Positions 22,306 through 31,133 of a DNA stretch of 64,000 nt are shown in pieces. This stretch comes from Symbiodinium sp. CCMP2592 (taxonomy: Eukaryota; Sar; Dinophyceae; Suessiales; Symbiodiniaceae): NCBI GenBank assembly GCA_905221615.1, contig CAJNDT010001015.1, forward strand, positions 36,082-100,081, read 5' to 3'. The notes under the pieces are model-generated. The model saw only the letters and a list, made by a program, of their open reading frames with translations, had not been told where the DNA came from and ran no database searches. The stretch's first letter is position 1. Every line of letters begins with the position of its first letter. The position numbers were made by a program, and so were the translations under genes.

Positions 22306-23310
22306 GCGAGCCAGATTCTAGCAGAGCTGGACGATGCGTGCTGGGGTATGGAGACCGCGGGGAGGATGAAGGAGATGGTTTCAAATATGGTCCAGGTAGA
22401 GACCGTTCCGGCCGCGACTGCTGCACGGAAGACTTTGCAAGACTTTACGAACTTCCCGCTGTACATGACGGAAGATCAGTGGCAAGCCTTGCAGAGGCAG
22501 CCTTCGGCGGCCGAAGTCCTAGGCCTTCTAGCCCCGATGCTTGCAGAGTTAGGCCTTCGGAGTCCTACCGAGGGCACCTGTGCAATGTTCGGTTACATGG
22601 TACGGCAGGAGGCAGTGCCTGATCAAACGAAGTTCACGAAGGACTTTCCTGAGTTCAAGGCTCGCTTCAGAAAAGGCCTGCAGGTCAAAGGCGACCCGGT
22701 GGATTGGCTGCCGAGCCTTCCGGCGGAGATGCAAGATCTCCCGGCAGCACTCAGTGCTCGGATCTTCAGCAACAAGCCGGCGGCGAAGCCCAAAGTAGAT
22801 CTGGAGAAGCTGAATGCCCTCACGTCGCAGTACAAGAAGCGGCGATACCCATCGAACAGCGAGATAGTGGTGGAGCAGCCAGAGCAGAGCTTGCATCGCT
22901 TCGCCTCTTCGGCTAGTGCCGTTATGGATGCTGTGGCTGGGAAGCTGGACGATATCAAGCCGGCGGAGGCAAGTGGAGGTGCAAAGGCAAGTGGAGATGC
23001 CAAGGCAAGTGGAGATGCTATGCCCAGCTGTCTCCCGCTGGAAGATCAGCCGCCAGCCCAGCTTCTTGCGTTGGAGGACGTGAAGATAGAACAGAAGTCT
23101 GAGTGCAGCGAAGGCCCGAGTGTCGCTGCAGAACTCAGGGCACTAGCAGGCAAACGGAAGCAGGAGCCGCCAGCCAGTGCGGAGAGTACCGTGAAACGGA
23201 AGCCTGCGGCAGCAGTAAGGCAGAGACCGGCAGCAGCACAGTTAATGCTAGTGCCGGCTCCACTGTCAGAGCCAGAAGCAAAGGCAGTGCCGCGTCCATC
23301 CGCGTCCTAA
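22159..23310 (+). CDS. hypothetical protein, dinoflagellate repeat-associated family
   Basis: The ATG at 22159 follows the spliced-leader relict and gives 383 codons starting MSQVLNHLKAAQGFLRQTM. It is a soluble, helix-rich protein without signal peptide or membrane segment. The first 220 residues look folded (TSMSTEVA-like helices, AELDDACWGMETAG, MTEDQWQALQRQPSAAEVL); after about residue 250 come AKASGDAKASGDA repeats and a basic KRKPAAA tail. I believe similar sequences are numerous in Symbiodinium genomes, but no function is known to me. The Ala/Lys/Pro tail continues in another frame after the TAA at 23308 (KPAVLRKPSAAPAVLGKP to about 23450), so a frameshift probably shortened it. The gene lies just inside inverted repeat A. 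Confidence 0.6.
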   Translation: MSQVLNHLKAAQGFLRQTMALPNFALLQGQQGRVLETMLGKSSSMSTEVASQILAELDDACWGMETAGRMKEMVSNMVQVETVPAATAARKTLQDFTNFPLYMTEDQWQALQRQPSAAEVLGLLAPMLAELGLRSPTEGTCAMFGYMVRQEAVPDQTKFTKDFPEFKARFRKGLQVKGDPVDWLPSLPAEMQDLPAALSARIFSNKPAAKPKVDLEKLNALTSQYKKRRYPSNSEIVVEQPEQSLHRFASSASAVMDAVAGKLDDIKPAEASGGAKASGDAKASGDAMPSCLPLEDQPPAQLLALEDVKIEQKSECSEGPSVAAELRALAGKRKQEPPASAESTVKRKPAAAVRQRPAAAQLMLVPAPLSEPEAKAVPRPSAS

Positions 23311-23455
23311 GTGTAAGCCTGCAGTGCTTCGGAAACCCTCAGCAGCCCCTGCGGTGCTTGGGAAGCCCTCAGCAGCACCCGCGGTGCTTCGCAAGCCTGC
23401 GGCAGCCCCTGCGGAGCTGACAGCCTCTGCGGGACAGAAGCGGAAGGAAATTGCG
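23304..23455 (+). pseudogene. out-of-frame C-terminal tail of the 22159 gene
   Basis: In the frame +1 relative to the upstream gene this reads KPAVLRKPSAAPAVLGKPSA and on to AELTASAGQKRKE, a clear continuation of the KRKPAA-type tail. At the DNA level it is a tandem repeat of about 27 bases (CTTCGGAAACCCTCAGCAGCCCC-like, three units). The frame runs on into microsatellite DNA without protein-like sequence. Confidence 0.55.
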
Positions 23456-23602
23456 GGATACACGATGGAGGAAGGCTACTTGCCCGGCCCAACGGCTGCG
23501 GCCGTTGCCGGTGGATTGCCGGATGCACTCCCTCGTGTTTCCGGGCGTGAGCGGGGCAGCGGTCACGGCAAGCATGCAATATTCCCGGCTGCACTCGGTC
23601 TT

Positions 23603-23604
<2 letters not shown>

Positions 23605-23635
<31 letters not shown>
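23605..23635. repeat. (TA)n microsatellite
   Basis: Uninterrupted TA run of about 31 bases. Confidence 0.95.
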
Positions 23636-23636
<1 letters not shown>

Positions 23637-23980
23637 CCGAGGGATCATGCATGGCAACGATCTTCCCGAACCTCGGTAGGCGTAGGATAGTAGCGCTCAC
23701 ACCCGGAGTTTTGCAGTGGCCCGCAACAAGTGTTTGCACAAACACGTCGGCATGAGCCAGCCTGTCCTGCTGCATGTTTGCAGATGTTCTTAAGTTTTTG
23801 TATATATAGCCGCGAGGCTCAAGAGGGGCAGGCTTTCCGGGCTGCAGAAGGGCCCCTGCCGTGAAGGCGAGACTGGGGTTTCCTTTCGGGTTTGGGGTTT
23901 AAGAGTGGCTGCATGTGTGCCTGCAGGTTGACAAGGGTGCCTCCCACTTGAAGGCGGGCGGGAGCGACAAAGACCAGAGA
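23636..23980. other. no supported gene
   Basis: Unique-looking sequence between microsatellites. GGCTCAAG at 23816-23823 matches the last 8 bases of the spliced leader, too short to mean anything alone. Confidence 0.4.
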
Positions 23981-24157
23981 GAGAGAGAGAGAGAGTATAA
24001 TGATAATATAATATAATATAATATAATATAATATAATATAATATAATATAATATAATATAATATAATATATTATAATATATATAATATAATATAATATAA
24101 TATAATATAATATAATATAATATAATATATATATATATATATAATATATAATATATA

Positions 24158-24200
<43 letters not shown>
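23981..24200. repeat. (GA)n then (TATAA)n/(TA)n microsatellite
   Basis: GAGAGA at 23979-23994, then about 200 bases of ATAATAT-type repeat shifting to pure TA by 24160-24200. Confidence 0.95.
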
Positions 24201-24202
<2 letters not shown>

Positions 24203-24490
24203 AGATGTGCGGCTTCGGTCGCCATCTGCTATAGAAGGCAGACGTGTGGCTTCGGTCACCGTTTGCACTCGAATGACGGCAGATGTGCGGCTTCGGTCGC
24301 CGTCTGGCCTGAGAGACGTGTGGCTCCGGTCACCGTCTTCGGAGACGGGATGCAGATGTGTGGCTCCGGTCACCGTCTGCAGAGATGGCAGAGGTGTGGC
24401 TCCGGTCACCTCTGCAGAGATGGGATGCAGACGTGTGGCTCCGGTCACCGTGTGCAGTCATGCACCGTGTGGCTACGGTCACCGTGCAAA
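24201..24490. repeat. minisatellite, about 8 units of 33-41 bp
   Basis: Core GTGTGGCTCCGGTCACCGTCTG occurs about eight times (starts near 24206, 24244, 24285, 24319, 24358, 24393, 24434 and 24468) with spacer variants such as CAGAGATGGCAGAG and CGGGATGCAGAC. (GA)n and (TA)n follow to 24542. Confidence 0.85.
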
Positions 24491-24509
24491 AGGAGAGAGA
24501 GAGAGAGAG

Positions 24510-24540
<31 letters not shown>

Positions 24541-24611
24541 TAATTTTTCATGTAGAGAAATATAAGAATTTTAAATTTTAAATACTATATAGATATATGT
24601 CCTGGCAGGTC

Positions 24612-25012
24612 ATGGGCCGACGAAGTGGAAAGAAGAACGACGAGGAGCGAGGCCGCCACCGGTCCCGCTCAAGCAGCCCGGACCGTCGACCCAAGCCCCG
24701 TCGCAGACGTCGCAGCCCGAGAGAGCTGAAAGAGTTCACGCCATGCGAGAAGCAGCGGAGAAGCACCAGGCGGAGGAGACCGCACGACGTGCAGCGGAGG
24801 CCGCGGCGGCAGCAGCGGCGACGGCAAAAGCGGCGACGGCAAAGGCAGCAGCAGGAGTGCCGGAGCCCGTTCTCCCTCCCTCAAGTGAGGCCCGAGCAAG
24901 GAACGAGGCCAAGGCTGAAGCCTTGCGGGACCAGCTCCTGGGCGGTGGCGGATTGGACAAGGCGGCGGTGCTGACCAGCCTCTGGGAGTCGACACTCCGA
25001 GCTGTGCTGTGA
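24612..25012 (+). pseudogene. Arg/Ser-rich then Ala-rich coiled-coil protein, frameshifted
   Basis: From the ATG at 24612 the frame reads an SR-like segment (RHRSRSSSPDRRPKPRRRRR) to about 24735. The neighbouring frame then gives the more protein-like continuation REAAEKHQAEETARRAAEAA, TAKAATAKAAAGVPEPVLPP and LLGGGGLDKAAVLTSLW, ending TGA at 25012. A frameshift, or an unrecognised short intron, near 24735 would join them into about 133 residues. SR-like N-termini occur in RNA-binding proteins, but no RNA-binding domain is seen. Confidence 0.4.
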
Positions 25013-25726
25013 GGCAGCGCTCCGGAGCAAGCACCCTGCAGCCCCATGAGCTCCCCGCCTAGTCTTGCTAGGTTGGGTTGTAGCTCAGGGCTGCTGTAGA
25101 GTAGCCGAGCCGGCCTGTAGCTCCCTGCGAAGCCCTGCATCTGCAATCGCCTGAAAGAGCCGTAACATAAACCCTAAACCTGAAACACCCTAAACCCAAG
25201 GAAAAATTCAGATGCAGGGTGACTCCATGTCGTAGCTGACTTCGCAGGGCCTCGACAGGAGGATCTGCTAAGCCAAACAGGAAGCACCCCCGGAAACACT
25301 CAACCCTATATAGAATCCAAAATATGAAAGCTATAAAATTTATCCTCAACCCCGGAAGCCCTCGGCCCCAGTACAAACCCTTGACCCGGCATGAAGAAAT
25401 AAAGATAAGATAATATAGGAAGCCCCATGGTTGAGTGCTTTAGGGTTTATTCTAAAGCTGAGTGCTCGTAAAACTCTCGCCCGGATCTGTCGAAGCCCAG
25501 TCTTAAGTCGTAGAGTGGCCAGACGGCGAAGCGGAGCACTGCGAGCTGGAACTCGGAGAAGAAAAGGGTGGAGCTGTTTTTCGACAGGGATTCTGTAACT
25601 ATACATGTGCAAGCAGCTTGGTGTAGCCGTGATGTTTCAAGACAGTGCCCTCTAGAGTCCATTTTGGGAAGCAGCAGCAGACCTTGGGCCTCGGCATCGG
25701 CAAGGCCATATATATATATATATAGA

Positions 25727-25763
<37 letters not shown>

Positions 25764-25770
25764 CATGTAT

Positions 25771-25823
<53 letters not shown>

Positions 25824-25884
25824 CATATACATCGCGAAAGCCGCAGAATCCCCACCCGTGTGGCACAGGTTGGGCTCGCCAGAG
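25013..25884. other. no supported gene; microsatellites at the 3' end
   Basis: 25150-25460 is A-rich with several CCCTAAACC words (25169-25195), then unique sequence. 25709-25760 is (TA)n, 25774-25812 (CT)n, 25813-25826 (TA)n. Confidence 0.5.
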
Positions 25885-26430
25885 ATGGCGAAGCAATGGT
25901 TTTCTCGCGGTGAGCTTTGTGCACTGCAGCAGTCTCTGCTGCAGAGTTCGCTTCCCCCTCCTGTGGATTGGCTGGACTTTGAGGCGGAGGCGGTGCGAGA
26001 AGCACTCTACTGGGCGATGAAGAGTGCTGATGAGAATCGCGACAAGTCCGCTCGCGTCATAGCAGCACTGTGTCTCTTAAGATTCCAGTGGGAGGACCTT
26101 CTTAAGGAAACCGGAGCGGATCATGGCCAAATGTACAACGGATACAGCTATGTGCCGGCAGAGCCTGAGTATCCGCGGCTCACAGAGCAGGAGCGGGTCA
26201 GGGCGCTCACGGCAGAGTGGAGCCACAGCCGAGTCGACCGGCAGGTTCGCGAGTTGCGACATGCTCTGAGAATTATCCCCGCTTATTTCGGTTCCAACTT
26301 GAACCGAGAGTGGGAGAGCTACTTCGAAGCTGCTACGGAGCAGCTTCAGATCACGATGATGCTGCTGGAAATCGTGCACAACAGAGACTATAGACTGCTT
26401 GAAGGCCTCGAAATGGAGGAGAAGAGTTAG
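25885..26430 (+). CDS. hypothetical protein, 181 aa
   Basis: ATG at 25885, the first after the microsatellite; stop TAG at 26428. The product is a mostly helical acidic protein (MAKQWFSRGELCALQQSLLQ; SADENRDKSARVIAALCLL; RQVRELRHALRIIPAYF; LEIVHNRDYRLLEGLEMEEK). No zinc motif, signal peptide or membrane segment. The frame is open for about 40 codons upstream, but those encode microsatellite-derived Leu/Ser/Tyr-Ile runs. Family unknown. It lies in line with the genes at 22159 and 26912, so it may be part of the same element. Confidence 0.5.
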   Translation: MAKQWFSRGELCALQQSLLQSSLPPPVDWLDFEAEAVREALYWAMKSADENRDKSARVIAALCLLRFQWEDLLKETGADHGQMYNGYSYVPAEPEYPRLTEQERVRALTAEWSHSRVDRQVRELRHALRIIPAYFGSNLNREWESYFEAATEQLQITMMLLEIVHNRDYRLLEGLEMEEKS

Positions 26431-26488
26431 TGCTCCTGCTAGCTCTCCGGAGAGACTCCTTCTGCTGATCTTGGCCTTGCAAAACGTC

Positions 26489-26732
26489 CGGCCGGAGGCG
26501 TAGGTGATCGTAGGTGTTTGTAGGTGGTCACTCTGGGCCACCTGGCTAGGCAGGTGGCGTAGGTGGCGTAGGTGGTCTTATTTCCTTACCTTTCCATGGA
26601 TCTGGAGGCGTAGGTGGTGTAGGTGGCCTGCTTTTCCTTACTTCTCAGGTCGGGCCAGGCGTAGGTGGTGTAGGTGGCGACCCTGGCTTAGGCCTTCAAC
26701 ATGGGGGCCTGGCGTAGGTGATTGTAGGTCTG
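26489..26732. repeat. GTAGGTGG/GGCGTAGGTG minisatellite
   Basis: About twenty CGTAGGTG or TGTAGGTG words with variable spacers (CTCTGGGCCACCTGGC, CTTATTTCCTTACC, CCTGGCTTAGGCC). The pattern resembles a decayed minisatellite. It lacks TTTAGGG, so it is not the usual telomere repeat. Confidence 0.8.
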
Positions 26733-26911
26733 TAGGTGGTACTCTGCGGCGAAGCTGCTGGCAGGAGCTTTTCTGGAATCGCTGCTGTCTGTTTCTTTGT
26801 GGATTTAGGAAGCAGAAGTAGAGCTGCAGACTGGGATTTCTTGGCCTCCGCAGCTACCTACTTTCAGCTTCTAGTTTGCCCCTCTCCTCCTAGCTTGGCC
26901 AGACCGCAGCC

Positions 26912-27920
26912 ATGGTTGCCGCCTTCGAGGACGCTCAAGTCGAAAGCCTCGAAAGCCAGACCCAGCCGTTGCAGGACACGGCAGAGCCGCAAGCTTGTGT
27001 ACTCTGCCAGAAGACCTTCGCGGCCCAGGACCTGACCTGGCGGTGGACAAGCAAGAAGTGCAAGACCTGTGCCGCTCTGGAGATGAAGTTGTGGCGGCAG
27101 CTCAGGCTGGGGTCCTTCGAGCCATGGAAGAATACCACCGCGGCAGAGAAGGCGGAGTTCTACAAGGGCTCAGGCGAGTACAAAGACTGGCCGACGCTCG
27201 AAGCTCGTCTCACGGACGTCCTCACGTCCCGTGCCGTTCGCTTCCAGAAGGAGTGTGAGAAAGGTGAGTACTTGCCGGCTACGGTGTACTTGGCGAAGGG
27301 CTTTACCCAAGAGCACATCGACCATTGCGATGATCGCCGCGAGCATCCCCACCTCGGCGAGACTATCAGAATCCCGATTCAGTCTCGCAGCACCGGCGAG
27401 ATCAAGGAGTCGATTCAGGAGGAGATCAACAAGAGGGTGAAGGACGTTCGCAAGAAGAAGGGGGACCCGACCACTAAAGACTGGGACCTACCGTCGCACA
27501 CCACGAAGGAGAGTCAGACAGCAAAAGCGGAGACAGCCGCCAAGAAAGCGGCGGTGAAGGCGAAGAAGCAAGCTGTGGCTAACCTCGCTGTGGTGCTCCG
27601 TCAGCACCTGGGAAGGGAAGGAGACCGACCCGGCGCTGCTCGCCAAGCTGAAGGACCTGAAGTGCAAGCTGGGCCAGTGGAAGCTTTCGGCCGAGCAGGT
27701 CCTCGCGAAGAAGGACACCGAGGAGGTCGTCCCCCTTGCCTTTTCCAAGAGCGACCTGAAGACCTTGAGCAAGGAAGTACAGGACGTGCTGGGGGACTGC
27801 AAGCAGGCCCAGAAGGAGAAGAACAGGTTGAAAAAGGCCGCGAAGGAAGCGAAGCCGGCAGCGACGGAGGCAGAGAACCCGCCTGCCCTAAAGAGACGCA
27901 GGGTCAACAAGGGCAGCTGA
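26912..27920 (+). pseudogene. hypothetical protein with CX2C...CX2C zinc-binding motif, one frameshift
   Basis: ATG at 26912 in a CCATGG context. Residues 29-32 and 50-53 form C-x2-C ... C-x2-C (CVLCQKTF ... KKCKTC), probably one zinc site, followed by an aromatic-rich helical segment (KLWRQLRLGSFEPWKNTTAA) and a Lys/Ala-rich part (ETAAKKAAVKAKKQAV). Near 27590-27620 protein-like sequence moves to the +1 frame: ETDPALLAKLKDLKCKLGQW, then a Lys-rich coiled-coil, ending PPALKRRRVNKGS at TGA 27918. Together about 330 residues. A basic C-terminus and zinc site suggest nucleic-acid binding, but I do not recognise the family. Confidence 0.5.
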
Positions 27921-29105
27921 GCCGTCGCCGAAGTAGGAGGTTTCACGTGATCCTCCGCCCAGGTAGCATGAATCATCGCATGCAGGCATGCATCTTGCAA
28001 GGCCATAGTTTTTTAGCAGCAGGTAGTTTTTTCTTGTAGCTTTCTATAATTCGATGCAATCTAATTCAAGACAACGAGAACCGATGCAGACCACTGAGGA
28101 CGAAACAAGCAAGGAGTTGCGAAGACCATGGTCAGAAGCGTCGTTGTGCACAGCTTCACTCTTTCTGCAGCCAGTTCTGCTCCAGACCCTGTGTAGCCTC
28201 GCCCCTGCAGTGCCTTGTACAGTATGCGGCAGCGTCAAGCTTGTCTGTACAACGCATAATATAATATCTGTCCAGAATATATTCTTGTTCGAACTGGCAG
28301 GCGAGCCCCGACACCGCGAGGCGTTCGTTGAGAGAACGTTCGCGGTCCCCCAGGGCGACGTTCGAATGGCGCTGGTGTTGGAAGAAAAGCATCGGCCTGG
28401 GCGGTGCCGTCGTGTGGTGGTGGAAGTGGTTCAAGTATCCATCGGCCCGGGACCACACTTCGGCAGAAGCCGGCGAGCCGGCCGCGGCATCGTCGCGGGG
28501 CACGAAGCGGAGGTGCGAGAGGTCTGAGTCGGAGGACTCCGAGCAGTAGCTGCCAGTTTTTGCAATTGCTGTGCATTCGCGGCATGTCGCATGTCACAGC
28601 AGATGCACTGTATAGAGAGTCTTCTCAAATCGAATTTGCTTTCGCCGCTGCCGTGGGACAGCATGCCCGTGAAAAGCGTGAGCCCTTCACAGCTGGAAGT
28701 AGTGCAAGCTTCGGCCTTATTCTAATAAGCAGCCCGATACAGATCCCCGTCAGGGCTATATGCGGCCGTATTAGTTGGAAGCTGTGAGCTGGAGGGCAGT
28801 AGTGCTTGCCCTGTGTCTGTACGGCATCATGTACCTCGTGACGAGGAACGAGTTACGACTATGTGTGCTAGCTTACCTATTACTACTCGAAGCTATCGAA
28901 GGTAGCTTCGCTAGAAACGAAGTTTCGTTCGCTATCGTCGCTCGCAGGAGAGTTGCCTCTGACATGCGAAGACAGGATAGCTGTGACTTGGAATGGCTAC
29001 GACGGTGTGTGACCGTGGCCATTCTGGATAAAGTCCCCCATCAGGGGGGGTAATTTTGAAGTAGTGGGGGATAGAAGGGGAACTTGGCTATTTAGCCAAG
29101 CGAGA
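27921..29105. other. no firmly supported gene
   Basis: A frame at about 28328-28549 without an ATG has an SR-like start (RERSRSPRATFEWRWCW) and a charged end (RRCERSESEDSEQ). Another at 28775-29053 is hydrophobic at first (VVLALCLYGIMYLVT). Both could be decayed exons. A short inverted repeat (GAAGCTATCGAAGGTAGCTTC) lies near 28891. Confidence 0.3.
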
Positions 29106-30817
29106 ATGGCCTCCCCGCGCTCCCCTTCTGCTTCGCGGACGGCTAGCCCACAGTCTCCAGCTACTACGGTGATTCCGGCTAGTCCTGGAGGCGAGGAGCC
29201 AGGGAGTCCAACCGTCTTGCCCACGGCTGTGCCGGAAGAGCAGGGCGTTGGACCGGCTACCCCCTCCAAAAGGATAGGATAGCGCTCTTGTGCAGAAGCG
29301 TGCGGTCCTAAATAAATACCATGAGCATCTGGCGTCGCGGGGCTTCGGTGTGCTCGATCTACCCTCGGCCTAGAGGACGCGGAGGATATTGGGCACCAAG
29401 TGGCCGAGGAGCTGGGCGTTGGCTACGACGAGTACATCGGCGACTCGATCTACCTGTGGATACAAGAGGCCCGGGAAGCTCGGGACCTGGTGGAGAGAAC
29501 GTCGGGATACAGGGCGACTTCGCTAGCGTGGGTTAACCTCAGCAAGCGGCCGGCGATCGAAGGCATCGGCCTTCAGGAAGATAGCGAGCCGGAGCCACCG
29601 AAAGGGGATAGGCAGAAGCGCTTGGTCAACGAGGGCTCCCTGGCGCAGGCTAGGGAAGAAAGGCTACAAGCAACCTGGGCTATCAAGCTCAAGGAAGAGC
29701 TAGAATTGTGCGAGGCGCCGGTGCTGAAGAAGCTACAGGGGTGCCTGGACCCGGATAGAGCGGTGTTGGCGCTAGCGGGGAAAACCCGGGCTAGCACTCT
29801 CAAGCGCTACGTCTCGATACACGTGAGATGGCGGCTATGGCTACGGGAGGCTAAGAGTGGACGCCCCCCTGGGCTACCGGCCGACCTGGCCGACTACATA
29901 ATGGCTAGGGGCGACGAGCCCTGCGGGCGAACGGTCCCCGAGGCGATCCTCAAGGCCATCAGCTGGATAGAGAGGGTCGCGGAATGGGCGACCGAGTCGA
30001 GAGCTACCTCAGGCAGGATAGCGTGGGCGATCAAGGATACGGTCGTCGAGAGGCTATCCTGGAAGGCGCCCTGGACGCGGCGAGCCCCCCGATATCCTGC
30101 GGCTATCCTGGCTAGGTGGGAGCGCCTGGTCCTGGATACAACTGTGGCCGTCGGCTGGAGAGCTTGGGCCTGGGCTAAGCTCCTAAAGGTTTGGGGCAGC
30201 TTGCGATGGTCGGACCTCCAGGCTATGGTCCCAAACGAACTGGCTATGGTGGAAGGTCGGCTATCCACCATCCTGCGACGGACGAAAACCACCGGGGCTA
30301 ACAGGCGCATACGGGAGCTACCTGTATGCATCTCGGAGAGAGCCTACTTCGAGGACCCTGGCTGGCTACAGGCGGGCTTCGACCTGCTAAAGAACCACGC
30401 GGGCTACCAGCGGGACTATCTCATGCCCAGGCTAGGCGAGAGAGGCGCCCTGGAGAAGAAGATGGCTACCTACGCAGATGCGATGGTGGCAACAGCGGGG
30501 CTACTGGCTATGGTGGGGATCCCGACGGTTGCCCGTGGCTACTGGTCGGAGCACAGTGAGAGAGCAGTGCTACCCACCGGGCTGAGCCTAAAGCCGATCC
30601 CGCCGGCAGATAGAGATATGCTAGGACGCTGGAAGCCCGAGGGCTCGGATACCTACATCCGCTCCTATGGCGGAAGGGTCGCCCGACTCCAGGCTATCTA
30701 CGCAGAGGCGGCTAGGGAAGAGCAGCTAGATGAGAGGGAGATTGCTGGCGACCTTGGAGGCTGGCTTTTCCGGACCGGCAAGGCTAGCGAGCAGGAAGCT
30801 GAGAAGCTGTCTGGAGA
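29106..30817 (+). pseudogene. tyrosine recombinase, 5' part, disrupted by copia insertion
   Basis: Starts MASPRSPSASRTASPQSP at 29106 (Pro/Ser-rich N-terminus). Two frame changes (near 29280 and 29370, with KRAVLNKYHEHLASRGFGVL between) precede the long frame from 29373. Core-binding domain: KTRASTLKRYVSIHVRWRLW. Catalytic domain: box I Arg at 30204 in WGSLRWSDLQAM, H-x-x-R at 30552-30563 (EHSERAVLP), and W-K-P-E-G-S-D-T-Y-I-R-S-Y at 30633-30668 with the likely nucleophile Tyr at 30666 or 30654. These are the R..HxxR..Y residues of the phage-integrase/tyrosine recombinase family, which cuts and rejoins DNA through a phosphotyrosine link. The reading is interrupted at codon position 2 by the LTR at 30818; the rest is at 39725-40199. 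Strong GCTA/GATA word bias. Confidence 0.8.
30813..30817 (+). other. target-site duplication GGAGA (left)
   Basis: GGAGA directly precedes the left LTR and is repeated directly after the right LTR (39720-39724). Five bases is the usual duplication length for copia elements. Confidence 0.95.
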
Positions 30818-31025
30818 TAACAAACATTTCGCTTAGGAGTGTGTTGCCCTATAATCCTGTAGATGAGCTGTTTGCCACATGATTTTGTATAGTATGGAAC
30901 AAATGTTCCACTGTGGTGTTTAGGCTCAAGGGACGCACCCAAGACAGCCGTGCGCCCGAGGAAAAGTGAAGTGCGAATATCTGTGTGAAGTGAAAGGGTC
31001 CGGAACGTACCCGTAAAGCGTTTTA
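30818..31025 (+). repeat. left LTR of copia element (208 bp)
   Basis: Base-for-base the same as 39512-39719 in my reading. It carries ATAATCC and TTTTGTATAGTATGG AT-rich words and, at 30919-30930, TTTAGGCTCAAG, one mismatch from the last 12 bases of the dinoflagellate spliced leader. It would hold the promoter and transcript ends of the element. Confidence 0.97.
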
Positions 31026-31043
31026 TGGTAGCGGAGCTGAAGG
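31026..31043 (+). promoter_or_regulatory. primer-binding site of copia element
   Basis: TGGTAGCGGAGC begins at the first base after the LTR. It matches 10 of 12 positions of TGGTATCAGAGC, the initiator-Met-tRNA primer site common in plant copia elements. Position and TGGT start fit a tRNA-primed minus-strand start. Confidence 0.8.
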
Positions 31044-31133
31044 CCAGGACCTTCGGCTAAAGAAGAGCCCAATACAAGGAGAAACGAGCCTTGGGCCCCA
31101 GTGTCACGGAAAGTGAAAAGAAAGGAAAGTTGA

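Noticed and set aside
26489..26732. Possible telomere repeat (GTAGGTGG)
   Set aside because: Unit length and sequence vary, TTTAGGG is absent, and ordinary genes follow directly.
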